Counted from the first letter of the stretch, positions 24,101 through 35,854 are shown. The stretch: DNA of 64,000 bases from Pteria penguin (GCA_035048485.1 CM068582.1:15008001-15072000); one strand, 5' to 3'. Numbers and translations are program-made. The notes: a model not told the origin generated them from the sequence alone.

Positions 24101-24105
24101 ACTAG
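17359..24105 (+). CDS. APRT: Adenine phosphoribosyltransferase, 4 exons
   Basis: Exons are 17359-17438, 18544-18781, 22417-22495 and 23969-24105 (stop TAG at 24103-24105). All introns are GT-AG; phases agree (AG|G gives Arg27, phase 0 at Lys106, G|GG gives Gly133). The product is 177 residues; human APRT is 180. It converts adenine and PRPP to AMP in cytosolic purine salvage. Visible family features are [14 protein letters not shown] at 16-29, the substrate-loop motif RGFLFGP at 66-72, the Arg-Lys-x-Gly-Lys-Leu-Pro-Gly flexible-loop region at about 86-93, and the PRPP-binding signature [13 protein letters not shown] at 122-134. Active-site residues look intact. AATAAA lies at 24446-24451. Intron 2 (18782-22416) contains a large minisatellite built from the exon-2 end, a MITE and an antisense hammerhead motif. 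Confidence 0.97.
17611..17770. repeat. Foldback element with C/G-tract ends
   Basis: Imperfect inverted repeat in APRT intron 1. Poly-C then 'ctctgaccctctttctctcc' and 'caatgattgca' on the left match 'tgcagtcattga', 'gaaagagagagtcagagg' and poly-G on the right. Arms are about 70 bases; the loop is A/T-rich. Confidence 0.75.
17999..18135 (+). mobile_element. SINE family 2 3' end plus (TCTA)n tail
   Basis: 'accgtcgccatatgggtgg' and 'gtgtgacgtaaaacaataat' match the last ~55 bases of the family-2 SINE. They run directly into about 85 bases of (TCTA)n from 18051, probably an expanded SINE tail. Confidence 0.7.
18736..21605 (+). repeat. 53-bp minisatellite derived from the APRT exon 2/intron 2 junction
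   Basis: The founder unit is the last ~45 bases of APRT exon 2 plus the donor (cctggagagactg...gagtatggaaag|gtaag). A diverged second copy follows at once (18782-18834). About 47 further 53-bp units run from 19082 to about 21605. Units near the exon (19082-19370) are the most diverged and keep exon-like 'tgtcca'. Later units are homogenised to 'tgtacagcaggagtactcac'. Nearly every unit ends in ggaaag|gtaag, a strong 5' splice-site consensus. As 53 is not a multiple of 3, a retained unit shifts frame and a stop appears in the following unit. A MITE interrupts it at 18847-19079. Confidence 0.95.
18847..19079 (-). mobile_element. 233-bp MITE with TA target duplication (copy 2)
   Basis: Reverse-oriented copy of the element at 13334-13573, with the same CAGTACAGTCC termini and TA on each side (18845-18846, 19080-19081). 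Removing it and one TA restores a minisatellite-like 'ggtaagctacctggagag', so it inserted into an existing early repeat unit. Confidence 0.88.
21915..21958 (-). ncRNA. Type I hammerhead ribozyme motif, antisense in APRT intron 2
   Basis: Read on the minus strand: CTGAGGA (21952-21946); stem II GATAA/TTATC with loop AAG; GAAA (21932-21929); stem III of 3 bp closed by a 2-base loop, with A15.1-U16.1 preserved; cleavage-site base A at 21921. Stem I then forms from CATCA-side and TGAT-side sequence (4 bp, a mismatch, then 1 bp). All canonical core bases CUGANGA...GAAA...UH are present. The layout, including the minimal stem III, is that of metazoan Penelope-like/retrozyme hammerheads. It is a single isolated copy related to the tandem units at 57.3-58.1 kb. 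Activity cannot be judged from sequence. Confidence 0.7.
23010..23870. repeat. Dispersed repeat with ~325-bp internal duplication (APRT intron 3)
   Basis: 'tacgcccgtccaatagacgg' opens a stretch with two similar copies, about 23083-23394 and 23410-23725. Each begins gtcatgtttt-cggactttt and includes 'tcaagatattg', 'agctttatt' and 'acaagtaaaatgtaccaac', and each ends in a poly-G tract. The tail 'cgtattatgccacgc' near 23840 resembles the opening in reverse, suggesting imperfect inverted ends. No coding frame. Confidence 0.65.
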
Positions 24106-27100
24106 AGGCTGGGAAAATAATATCCTAGTCAGAAGAACATGATGTTGGAAGGTTTAAAATGTGATATAATAACAACGAAAATGATGCAGTCGCTGTTGAA
24201 GTCCAGAGGATATTTTGCATAGACATTGTCCAGTAACATGTATGGGAGAGTAAACTTAAAGAACACAGATAATGAACCGACTTATAAAGGCAAGGAAAAC
24301 AAAGGATCGTGAAATCCACTACCAATGTTTAATCATTTTTAAAGTTTTTCTGGTCACGTATATTACTCTGTAGAGTCCACATGGGAAATTTATGCCTGAT
24401 TACCCCTCTTTTTTCTAAAAAAAAAAACAAAACAAAAATATCAGCAATAAAATTGCCCATCACAGTATTGTGACCTTCAGATGAAGTAGTCCTATTTTTA
24501 GGGTTTGATAATCTTGTTTACTTTCAATATATTTTTGTTAACCGGTGTATGATTTTTTTGTTGTATATAATTAATGCATAACAAAGTTGTGGTGTTCCAG
24601 GAAAATGAACTGAATTTGTTATTCCTCTTCTTCTCAGGTTATGAAAACATAATCTAACTTCATATTTCATAATTTACAATTCATTATACCCCCACAAACG
24701 AAGTTTTGGGAGGTACTTATGAATCACTATGTCTGTCCATCTGTCTGTTAACGTCTGGCCGATTAAGAAGTTTAACAAAGTAAGTTTCTGAAAATATACA
24801 AGTTAGACATCAATTGTTTCTCTCCACTAGCCATTTACCAATCTTTTATGTTCTTGATCTTGAAACCACATGCGAACCTGTATCAGTCTAGCCGTTATCT
24901 AAATTTATGCAATAGCAGTGTTTTTTTTTTCAATGGTGCATGTACCTTCTCATTTGGGAAATTTTTGTCCCATTTGCATAATGTTAAAAATTAATTTTGG
25001 GGAAAAATTTTGAGAAATTAGGGGGAAAATTTTCAAAAATGGCAATCAATAATAGCGAGATGGTATCATGTGACTTGTAAGTACATGTATGCTTAATAAT
25101 CTTTGCCTTGGATGAAGTGGCCAACACATTTGTTGTAAAACTTGAATTTAAGTATCCCATATATATTCTATATTCCTCCCTTTTTGTTTTGTCACATCTA
25201 TTTGCATAGAGAATTTATTAATTGCAAAATTTGACTTCATCATTGCCTTCAAAAGGGAACTACTTATAAAACTTCTAGAAAAGTAATGCTGTTCCATCAT
25301 CATAAATACCCCCTTGTAATACATTTTATAAATAAACATCGAGGGATCTTCTGAGGTACAAAATAGGGAAACCGACCAATATTTATAAATATAAGGATTG
25401 TTTGTATATTTTTGTGCTTCATTGGTATGTATTGGCAGTAAGGAATGGAAAACAAAAATGATATTTTTTCCCATTCCTCACTGCTGATTCACACTAATGA
25501 AGCACAAAAACAGGAAAACAATGCCATTATAACTACAGTACATTCACACTCATTTTTGAGGATTTGTTGTTGTGTCGACACTTTTTACACTGCCATGATA
25601 TATTGCCCTGATATTTTTATCAAATAAGAAAAATTTAATTTTTCTATTTTATTATATCTCATTGAAATTTACAAAAGAATGATTGTGAGTGGTTGATGCT
25701 TGAAAGGTCTTGTGTTTGAATCCCATCAGTAAATTTTCTGTGTCTTAGGCCTTAAGATATAACTTGCTAGATTCTCATCCAACTTTTCAAAAAATTTGGG
25801 GCGGGTGGGTGAATTTTTATTTTCATTTTTTATTTTTCTCTAAAATGGAATTTTGACATTGAATAAGAGCAAATTGACCTGGTAAACATTAAATAATAAC
25901 ATTGTTAAGCTTTCCTAGTTTTATTTGACTTTCCGTCAACATAACAATAACACAAAATCACATATTCAACAAATATAAACAAAATCTTATATATCTATAA
26001 CAGAAACAGACAAGACATGGGATATTTCCGGTCAGCTATATAATTTTCAAAATCTAATTTGAAAACAAAATCGGGTGGGCATGAAAAATCGGGGCTGGCA
26101 GGGATGAGAATCTAGGAATTTTTTTTATTATGGCCTTATCCCTCCGGTTAGGCAGTAAAAACCTGGGTCCTGTCTCACCGTAGGTGTTGGCAAGCGAGTA
26201 GTCCCTCTCTGCTTATGATGGGTCTCTTAAGTCGAAAATTATTTGCAATGGATCAGGGAGATAACTTAAAAAAATTATGAAATTGAGAAAATGTTTGTCA
26301 GTATTGTTTCATTGTATTAGTTTGCACATAGGAAATTTTAGAAATCAAAATTCTCATTACTCAATATGATGGTTACTAAAAGAGAAAGGTGTTTATCAGC
26401 GAAGAGAACTATTTGTTCCAAACTTTTACCAAACTTTTATATTCAAAATTTGGGTAAAGCATTTGTATTATACTACTTAGCTTTACAATGCTCAAATAAT
26501 TTTGGCTTTTAGCGTTATAATTTTGCAGTATCAGCATTTTTTTTTTAAGTTGAAAAAACAAACAAGTGAACAAACATAGCTTTTTGTATAACCTTTACAA
26601 ATTTTAGGGTACTTAAGGTATACAGAATAAAGATACAGAGATTGTTTTGCATCATATCTAACTACAGGCCATTTTCATCTCTTCGTGACCTTTCTCCTCT
26701 ACATGGGACAGTTCATTATTTTTGATATATGTATATAAAACTGGTACTTTAAATTGGTTTTATTCTGAGTGTTTTTATCAGATGTACAAGTTTAATTGTA
26801 TGTGGGATGTTATTTGTTGATCTACAGGTATGTGAAATATTATGTGTAATGTACAATATTCTACCATGCTCAAGTTTAATAATCAAGATAAACACAAAAA
26901 TCACTCAACATTTTTGTTTCTTATTTTGTGGAAGAATTCATCTTCTTCACCCACCTATTAACAGTTGATGGTTTGTTGTTTTCCAGCCTATTTGTTAAAA
27001 TTATAATGACTGGCATATTTTTTATAACCATTTTCAAAAAGAAACTGGTAATAAGGAAGGTATATTAATTTTGATTCTTTAAAAGATTTAAAATGGAGAA

Positions 27101-27596
27101 ATTCAAATAGAGTTTACAGGAGTTAAATTATGTATATTTGGAAACAATCATAGAAAATAAACTACCTACTCATCCTATGAAAGGGGGTGGGTAGGAATGT
27201 TAGAGTCAGGGAAATAGCAAACAAAATCTTTTGAAAAGTTGGCTTTATCTTCCTTATTTGTAACTAATCCTTTGTATAGGGTGTATTATAGCCAAATCGA
27301 ATAAACAGGAACAAAATCTATATAAACGTGACCTACAGTGTATCAAATATATATCATTTGTGTGAGGAATTTCAAGGTTTTTGAAGGGCATTTTCTTTTG
27401 TCCTGTCTGGCTTCACTCCTCAGTTTTGTAGCATACATAATGTACAACAGCAGTGATGAAGAGATTTCCAATTATGCTTGCAAAAACTTAAGAAGGTACT
27501 CGTCCGACAGTGTCCATTTCAAGTTAAAAATTGTCAAGGTAATAATTTTGCAACTTTTGCACAAATATTCTGAAGAAAAAGTCCAGTCATTATTGA
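24106..27596. other. APRT 3' UTR and AT-rich intergenic DNA
   Basis: It contains the probable APRT poly-A signal (AATAAA, 24446-24451), a possible SINE remnant around 26130-26230 ('aggcagtaaaaacctgggtcc'), and the foldback listed separately at 25391-25540. No gene is seen. Confidence 0.55.
25391..25540. repeat. Long foldback hairpin (arms ~60 bp)
   Basis: Arms share 'tttttgtgcttcatt' / 'aatgaagcacaaaaa' and 'gtaaggaatggaaaa' / 'ttttcccattcctcac', with a loop of about 13 bases. Both arms read open for a similar peptide on opposite strands, which follows from the palindrome and does not indicate a gene. MITE or hairpin RNA candidate. Confidence 0.75.
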
Positions 27597-27850
27597 TTGA
27601 TTTTTGTTCAACGTCACACAACGAATATTTCACGTATATGGTGACGGCATCTGCCTGATGCGGGGCATACAAATTTTGACCTTTGCAACGGAACCACCCG
27701 CAGCAGTGAGGGATAATTAACGTGCCATGCATACCACGACACGGGGCCCCGGTTTTTACTGTCTCGCCGAAAGACAGGACACCGGCGGTACTCGAACCCC
27801 GGCTTCCCTATCAGGAGGCAAGTGCGATACCACTAGGCCACACCGGCTTT
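27597..27850 (-). mobile_element. tRNA-derived SINE, family 2, full length
   Basis: The minus strand carries head 'gccggtgtggcctagtgg' and B-box 'ggggttcgagtaccg', the core 'gagacagtaaaaaccg', 'gtatgcatggcacg' and 'ccctcactgctgcgggtgg', then 'gccgtcaccatatacgtga' and a (caat)n tail. It is flanked by exact 14-base direct repeats ccagtcattattga (27583-27596 and 27851-27864), a clear target-site duplication. Confidence 0.93.
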
Positions 27851-28183
27851 CCAGTCATTATTGACATACAAGTGTTGAAAGCTTTTATTTACTTGATGTG
27901 CCAAAGCATTTCATGGCGGCTGTAGTCAGAAAATGAGAATGTACGGTGTGTATGCATATCAGGTATCGAAATCCTGTTTGTTTGTTTAATTGCCAATTTG
28001 TAGGAGTCGGACACCCCCGATAAAATTTTCTGAAAGTGCACATGCGTAGGTGTCCTAATTGTATGGAATCTTGATTCGATTAAAAGCTATGATCTCGGTT
28101 GTTCTTAAAATAGCGAATGTGACCGCCCTTGTAAATTCATTGCCAGCAATATTTTTACAATTTAGTGATTGTACCCATGTTTG

Positions 28184-28442
28184 GGAAGCCGGTATGGCGC
28201 AGTGAATGGGGTGCTTGACTCGTGACCGAAAGACCCCGGGTTCGACTCCCGTCATGGGTTCATCGGTGTTCCGTCTTTCGAATGAGACAGTAAAACAGAG
28301 TTCCCATGGCATGTAAAAGATCCCTCGCTGCTTCGGGTGGGTGCTTTGCAAAGGTATAATTTCTCTGCAATACATCAGGTAGATGCCGTCGGCATATACG
28401 TGAAAAAAATCGTGGAGTGACGTAAAACAATAATCAACCAAT
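28184..28442 (+). mobile_element. tRNA-derived SINE, family 2 (variant head)
   Basis: Head 'gccggtatggcgcagtgaat' with B-box 'cgggttcgactcccg', then the family-2 core ('gagacagtaaaacagag', 'gatccctcgctgcttcgggt') and tail 'gtgacgtaaaacaataatc'. Confidence 0.88.
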
Positions 28443-28562
28443 TAAATATATAGAAAAACCCTAAAGGTGTGGTCAGTCAGCAGGGGATGCTTACTCCTCC
28501 ATGGCACCGACCTGATCCCATCTATGTTTAAAACAGCCCTGAAGGGTACGTGATTGCTTGTA

Positions 28563-28680
28563 TTTTATACATACATACATACATACATACATACATACAT
28601 ACATACATACATACATACATACATACATACATACATACACCTACACACACCTACACCTACACACACACACACACACACAG
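28563..28680. repeat. (TACA)n / (CA)n microsatellite
   Basis: About 70 bases of (ATAC)n followed by interrupted (CACACC) and pure (CA)n. It explains the tyrosine/histidine/threonine-repeat open frames here. Confidence 0.95.
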
Positions 28681-29229
28681 TAATGATTTTACCACAATTG
28701 TTTGCATTTTCTTTTCCACTAATAAAAGTGGCCGTGGTAACGATCGCCCTGGTTATATTTGTATGGCTAATTCTTTTTGATCAGATGGCAATGGAATATT
28801 CATGAAATGAAACATTGACTTTGCGTGTTGAAAATTTAGTTAATCTTAAAATAATCGCCATTGGAACACAATAAATACTTTTTTATTGCATTCTAGTGGG
28901 AAATATCGGTCGAATGACCTGATAATAGGATCTGAATAATATTTGGTCCTAAATAAAATATATATGTGCCTCGGTAAAATCCAATATGGCTACAATGACG
29001 GCCATTTTGAATTTTCAAACATTTAAAATGTGGACGTATTATGCTATAACTCTGTCGTCTTTTGTCTGTCCATCTGTCTCCCCCACAATCTTGTCCGCGC
29101 GCCTCCTTAACCATGACAAGTACAAATATTTTTGTGATGTAATATGAAAGAGTTTGACTTGAAGTTATGCACCTGGGTTTTAAACTGGGGTCTGGTCCCT
29201 GGGGTAGTGAAAAATGGGCAAGGTAAAAA

Positions 29230-29442
29230 CCTCTGGTCATGCCGATGTCATGTCTTTCTGATGAGACAGTAAAAACCGAGGCCCCGTGTCGTGGTATGCA
29301 CGGCACGTTAAAGATCCCTCACTGCTTCGGGTGGGTCCGTTACAAAGGTCAAAATTTGTATGCCCCACATCAGGCAGATGCCGTCACCATATACGTGAAA
29401 TATTCGTGGTGTGACTTAAAACAAAAATCAATCAATCAATCT
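29230..29442 (+). mobile_element. SINE family 2, 5'-truncated, between ~50-bp direct repeats
   Basis: Core and tail of the family ('gagacagtaaaaaccgaggc', 'gatccctcactgcttcgggt', 'gtggtgtgacttaaaacaaa') without the tRNA head. The flanks 29157-29205 and 29443-29495 are near-identical ('acttgaagtt-tg-acctgggttttaaact...'), much longer than a normal SINE target duplication. Confidence 0.8.
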
Positions 29443-29726
29443 AACTTGAAGTTGTGGACCTGGGTTTTAAACTTGGGCCTGGTCCCTAGGGCTGAGAATT
29501 ATGTCAACATACGGTCAACATGCACCCGTTTAGCGGTGCAGTTTTGTTTGTTTGTTTTTGTATTTGTGGGTTTTTTTTATAATTTGTTGTGATTTGATTT
29601 GCTTTTTTTCCTTTTTATCACTTTTCTCACTAACAGTTAATTCTATCGAAATATAACGATATAAACACATTAGGTAACGCCATACTAAGTCATTATTTCT
29701 TTCATACAGTATTTTCATTAAAATAT

Positions 29727-29936
29727 TTGTGGGACTTTGGGAGAAAATCGAAGATACCTATGGTTTTTAATTTAGATACTAAATACGACGAGAAGGTAAT
29801 ATTACCACCTGAACTTTCGACTCGAGTGGATGCCGACAGTAAAGTTGAGAAAAATGTATTAATGGAAAGAGCACAGTGTAGCAATGTGTACATGCTTGCC
29901 TCGACTGCAATGAAGACAATTGTAACAGACGTGTAA
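29727..29936 (+). other. Short open frame of unknown status
   Basis: 69 codons with a mixed, coding-like amino-acid composition (VILPPELSTRVDADSKVEKN) ending at a TAA. No splice sites, family motif or promoter are convincing. It could be an exon or pseudogene remnant, or chance. Confidence 0.15.
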
Positions 29937-30129
29937 AAGTTTGCCTGATGGGCGAACAACGGATATAGAGATTCCAAAGTGTCCTTATAATTAACAAGAT
30001 AAAATTAACACCCAAAAATGTAAAGATCAAAATTATAAGTATGAATGGGTGCTGAAGAAAACAAAACCCACAGAAATTCCGGATTTGATAGAATGAGTTC
30101 ATTATAAACGATTTTTTGTAAGACAAAAG

Positions 30130-31960
30130 TATGATATAATTATGATATGCATGTAGAGGAAATCACCGTAACAGAATCCAAACGCAATAATGACGCTAAC
30201 ATTGACACAGCGTCAATGTGACGCTTCATCAACATTACTGGAGTTGAAATAAGGAATAAATAATTCTGAAAATGTTATTCGAAGAAGTACTCGAAAGCTT
30301 TATGAAATAGTACTTATAAAATCGCGTCCTGCCGAAAAGAAAGTATTCCAATGCGTTTTATAAGAATTGAAAATTTATTTCAGTATAATATATCCTCGAA
30401 GCCCCGAACTGCGACACCATAAGCATGAAACAATGAAGCGTTTTTCATTTGGTAATTTGTATGGTTATTTCTATACATCAGTCAATAAATCAAATCTTTT
30501 TGCGTATTTTCACATCCTTTTTAGCAGCAAACGGCTACCACAGTGCTTGGATAAGCGTCTGAATCGATCCGGGGTCAGACATGTGTAATCTGTGTCAAAT
30601 GAATGTAACTACGTCACCTCGGTACTTTAGGGGCCAAAGCAATTGATTTTCTTGAACTGTGTGTTTGTTGTCAATTATTATTAGAACTATTATCATTAAA
30701 TACAACATAAACATGTATTTCAATAATTATAATCGTTTAATACATATAAAAGAAAATAATTGTTTGTAATCAATAATAGAATGAGAATGATATTAAAGAA
30801 CATCTAAACAGTCAATATCACAGCAGTTGCATTAATAACACTGTGAATGCATTTGAATATGGCCCCTCGTCCCATTGCAGCTAATTTGGTGCAGTATTTT
30901 AAATGTACCCAGTGTCTACATATGTCACATTGCCCCCAATTTACAAATGGTAAATGTAAGCATTTTGTAGGGATTGCGGATAACAAGCTCTGTTTTCCTT
31001 CTCTTAAATGTCAGAAAATCAATTCTATGCTTTTTGCTTAGAATTACTATTTTGTATCATGAGGGAAGGGAGGGGGAGAGTTTCTTTTATAAATTTTACT
31101 GAATATTATTAAAATAAATTATTATTAATTTAATTTTTATTTTGTTATTGAATGAAGTAATATAATTAAAACAAGTTTTAAACATTTAACATTATACCAA
31201 TCACCTAGAGGAATAATGACTTAATATTGAAATATTCAATTGAAATACCAACGGAGAAGTACCCTATTTGCAAAAACTCGCATTATAATTGTCATGTATC
31301 ACTTTATCATCCACGTTTTAACCCAATATATCTGTAAACATTGCTATTACTCGCTATAACATCTATATTGTGCCAAGAACGTCATTGCCAACAACGGAAA
31401 ATACATAGTGTGTTATTCGCAATAAAATAACCAAAAATTATAATTGGCCTCATTCTATTCTGAAAAATCAGGGGACACCTTTGGCATTGACCTTTTCCAA
31501 TATGACTGACAAGTGCATGTAAACGTGTGTAACTCTGTTTGGGAAATCACGACTTATTTAGGTGCTTTGTAAAAATGACTTAGTGATTGGAGTAAGTTTA
31601 TCATAATATTAAATATATGTAATGCATACATTATTTGTTATTGACGCATTTTCTCGGAAGTTTGTATTTATTGACAGAAAATCGATCCAAGATTTGAAAC
31701 AAGAGAAAAATGACGTCATAATCGCGATTATTTACAAACGCCGAAGATTTTCTCTAAAGTGTCGCAGTTAGGGGGTTTGACGATACATTGAATTTTTATA
31801 AAACTCATACTCTTGTTAGAAAACACAACAAAAGTAAGTTTATCTTTAGAGGAAAATAAATATGACCACACCATATCATTGACACAACCTCTTTTAATTA
31901 TTCCTGAAATTTTAGCACAGATCAAACGGATATGAGAAATGATATTTATGATTAAAGATC
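30130..31960. other. AT-rich intergenic DNA
   Basis: No supportable gene. A small palindrome, acattgacacagcgtcaatgt, lies around 30200. ORFs are under 75 codons and unsupported. Confidence 0.5.
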
Positions 31961-32029
31961 AAGACAGAAGCACAAAATACGTTTCTGCCCTGATTCTACT
32001 GCAGATTCCGGGACATTTCACCTGGTTGT

Positions 32030-32125
32030 TTTAAACCAATCAACGTCAATGTTTGGCGTTGTTATGCGTAACGTCATCAGGGGTATATAAAGCCAAGCGT
32101 GCAGCGTCGTGGCTTCAGTCTTTTT
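32030..32125 (+). promoter_or_regulatory. Canonical core promoter: CCAAT, CRE-like, TATA, initiator
   Basis: In order: aaccaatca (about 32034), a CRE/ATF-like gtaacgtcatcag (about 32068-32080), TATATAAA at 32084-32091 and an initiator TCAGTC at 32115-32120, with its A about 33 bases after the TATA start. Spacing and order match a regulated RNA polymerase II promoter. No confident coding exon follows. The first ATG downstream (32180) opens only six codons. Confidence 0.6.
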
Positions 32126-32153
32126 GACAACCTTCTACTGAACAAAGTTGAAT

Positions 32154-32224
32154 AACGTTCTGTGCATCTTCAGTTCCCCATGGTAGCGCAAATACCATAG
32201 GGAACCGAGGATGACGTTCTGTGA
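32154..32224 (+). ncRNA. Hairpin in the leader downstream of the 32.1-kb promoter
   Basis: Arms catcttcagttccccatggta (32165-32185, 21 bases) and taccatagggaaccgaggatg, with a 7-base loop, pair with two mismatches and a G-U wobble. The hairpin is bracketed by the direct repeat acgttctgtg (about 32155 and 32214). It begins about 40-50 bases from the presumed start site. It may be a structured 5' leader, a small-RNA precursor or part of an unknown element. Confidence 0.4.
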
Positions 32225-32359
32225 CGAACATAAGATGGTAGTATTTAGTATTTTGGGTGATTCTCTCATATTCCAAAGCAGTCTGAGAGGCAAGTCAGTA
32301 TATTCCGAGGTTCGTAACAGTTTGGATGGGATAATTTCATAACTAAGCATCCCCATTTT

Positions 32360-33945
32360 GGACTACAACACTGGATAACTGATCGGTACTTCTTCGTTGT
32401 TTATTTGTTTTGTTTTATTTTATTATTACTATTTTTTTTTTAAATTAGTTTATTTCAATAGTACTATTACTGATCGTAGGTGGACTTTAAGTTAATATGA
32501 GGTCAAAGTTAAGCGTAAGGGCTCATGGCTATATAAATAAAATTTGTTAGATTTGTTAATTTGTTAATTTTTTTTTAGTTATGTAAATCTACATTTATAT
32601 GCTATGAAATTCTATATTATTTTCACTTTCCTTTGACCTTTAAATACAACAATTTTTTGTACATTCAGTTGGGGGATTTTTTTTAAAAAGTTTCTAATTA
32701 TCATTTTGTGTGGGATATACAGGATTTATATATCAGATATTTTATCATTAAAGTTTTTATTTTAAGAAATGAAGGGAATTGGTGGTAGTGAAACATATCG
32801 TAGCAGATGTGTTGACTCCACAGGTGAAGACCCTCCAATACATTGTATCCATTATAAGTGTTTACGGGAAATTTTTAAGATCATATTGTCGAAAAAGAAA
32901 AAAAATGTTGAAAATTATACGTTCACTTCAATGAATATTCTTTCCCTTGGTCACACCTTTCTAAAGAATATAAAACTCTTCTCAAATTTTCAGCCAAACC
33001 CAATTTTTCTTTTATTGGTAAGTGTATTTATTTATGGTTGGTATAATTACTTTGAAAAATCTCCATACACACTAGTATACCGTTTATGGTTTGGAATTCA
33101 GATTAAACAAAATAACATAGAACACTGAGTTCCCCCGAGCTGACATGGCCGAGTTAAGCTCCCTTTATTGGTGAGGGGCAAGTCTGTGTTGGATCACATT
33201 TATAAAGAAGGTAAATCAATAAACATTTCAAATGTGTATAATCCTCTCATTAATGTGGTGTAAGCTAGTTTGGTGTTTTTATTTTGATAGTAATGCTTTA
33301 AAATGTTTGCGCAGTTTGAGAAACTAAAAAGAAAGGTCGACGTCGACATGATTAGTGTCGACAATGATACATTAAGCGTCGTCGTAGAATACCAGTATCG
33401 ACGAAAGTGTCAAAAACCTGTAGAGTAGACCACAGTGTCAATGCCGATAAATGGCCCGCTTGGACTATGATAAGATAGAGGGCGTCGTGCATTCAGTATT
33501 TGAAAAACAAATTCAATTTCAAATTTCAAATAAACTTAGAACCATGGGATTATTATCAAACAAAATAAATTGTGTTATGGATTACTAGGGTAATCTTCAG
33601 ACAATGGACTTTGCTTAACTTGTACTTTAATACTGTTGATATCAAATGACAAAAGCCAAGTGGCCGAAGAATTTAGAATATAATGTGAAGTCTTTTCTTA
33701 TTTTTGTTACTATAAATTTGAAACAAAATGGAATGCGCTGATATAGAGAAAAGGAGGGGGTTGTCAGAAACCACCACCTCCCCCCCCCCCTTTTTTTTTT
33801 GAAATTTGCAAAATATACACTACAACTTTTGGAAAAAAAGTTGAAGTGTGTTTATCTTTTGGGGGATGGGGTTATGATCCCCTGGAAAAAAGTCCTGGAT
33901 CCGCACATGAATTGTACATAACGTAGTGTGTTTTATTTTAGAAAC
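32360..33945. other. Intergenic stretch, no recognisable gene
   Basis: A 119-codon plus frame at 32769-33128 lies here, but its composition is AT-driven (Lys/Phe/Ile/Asn) and no family is recognised. A C tract followed by a T tract lies near 33780. Confidence 0.45.
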
Positions 33946-33953
33946 GTCTTATC

Positions 33954-34557
33954 ACAGGGGTGACCTTACATTTAGAAATTCCCAAGACCTAATCCATAAT
34001 AGAATAGAGAAATTCCCAAGACCTAATCCATAATAGACTACTTTTCCGTCCCTGGCGGACCAGTAATCAGTAAATTATGAGCCTCGTCTGCTCTTCTCAA
34101 GATCGCTGTCATTTTTCCTGCAGATTTTACTGTATATCTTCTGACTCGATTACTTTCTAAATGGTATGTCCCGAGGGAACACGAACGATGCATTGCTAGG
34201 AGATTTGCTGCGGACTCCGGTCAAAGGTCATTGCCGCTTTATTTGTAGCACGATGTATCCATTAACCGTCCGTTTGGAATCAAAGTGAAATAATCGTGCA
34301 AAAAAGATGGATTATATGGGTAATCAGTAACAAAGTGTATACAAGAGACTCTCCCCGATCAATCGGTACCAGGTTTTTGTCAAAGCGTGCAAAATTAGCG
34401 GAGATATCGAGGTTTGATGTTGGTCACCCCGGTGATTCGAGTCTTCCCTTTTACCTATTGACGTATTACTAGTCTATTATGGATTAGGTCTTAGGAATTT
34501 CTCTAGTCTATTATGGATAAGGTGTTGGGAATTTCTCAATGTAAGTTCACCCCTGTG
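33954..34557. mobile_element. hAT-like MITE, ~604 bp, with 8-bp target duplication
   Basis: Terminal inverted repeats of about 90 bases begin ACAGGGGTGA, each holding two copies of 'gaaattccca-gacctaatccataatag'. Flanking 8-base direct repeats gtcttatc lie at 33946-33953 and 34558-34565. No transposase. Confidence 0.88.
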
Positions 34558-35369
34558 GTCTTATCGAAAGGATGCTAGAGCACAACTGGTAGCGAAACAC
34601 CATAGATATCTTTAGAATCAGAAAATGCTACTCAGATAGACACAGAATGCTGAGTAATATTTTATACTTCACAGCGTGAACTCGACAAAACCCTTATGTT
34701 GATAGATGGATCCGGTTCTTTCTCATTCCACCCACTGTGTCTCGTCTTCTGTTCCTTGAGGTCCAGCACATAGTTGCGGGTGTCACAATAACATCGCATC
34801 TGTTTCTGTTGTATTTTTTTTCGGAATGGTATACTCATCCCATGTTATATTTCAGAAATGCGACACGAAACTCAGCTATTTAAGTCGTATGTTTAAAAAC
34901 GGTCGAATTTTCGTAAAAAAAGTTTAATTAAAAGTTCTATGAAATCTGAATTATGTAATGCTTGTTCTTGATGAAAACTTAAGAAAATTTGCGCCTATAA
35001 TAACTGCGCCAGGTCTATCTCTGTATCCAATGGTACTTGAGTTTCACACGTATGTAATGTTATCTACTACAACAGCAGTTGATTATTAGTTGCTTGAGTG
35101 ATTTGAACATGAATGAACCACGTTTCATTCAATAGAAGCAGAGTTTTCCGGCGATCAGCTAGTAAAATCGATTTAAATGGGGGTTTCCGACTTACTAATA
35201 GCTGCCACGTGTTAGCTTACACACTAAACCTAGCTGTTGTTTAACTAATTATACAGTCACTCCTGATAAAAAAAATGCTAAAACTAAATTATAGGACTTA
35301 TCAGCCCTGTTTTAAGTCATTTGGTATTGACATGAAGAATATGCACATACCTAAGACCTTATCTCCCTA

Positions 35370-35513
<144 letters not shown>

Positions 35514-35854
35514 ACCCTTAGTCTAGCTCGGTGTTTCCATAATACAGAGTTATCCACTTTTTGGATAGATAACTTTAACATAAACCAATTTTTACGGGAA
35601 CAGGTTTAAATTAGGGGAAATGAAGGAACAAAAATGACGTTTGAAAACGAGTTGTGTTACGTCACAATGGTGTTGACGTCAGGTACCTATCAAATGGAAA
35701 AAAATCGGAAGAGATATTATCTGGGACACAAAATCAATGTAAATTATATCATGTGAACCAAGTGTGCCTAAAATCAGATCGAGACTTAGCTTAATAGGCT
35801 AGTTTTTTATTTTGTGACCGAAGTGTCTTAAGTTCGAGTGGAGAGATCATGGTC

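Noticed and set aside
32769..33128. 119-codon ORF after the 32.1-kb promoter
   Set aside because: AT-driven composition, no recognised motif, no splice connection to the promoter that I can support.
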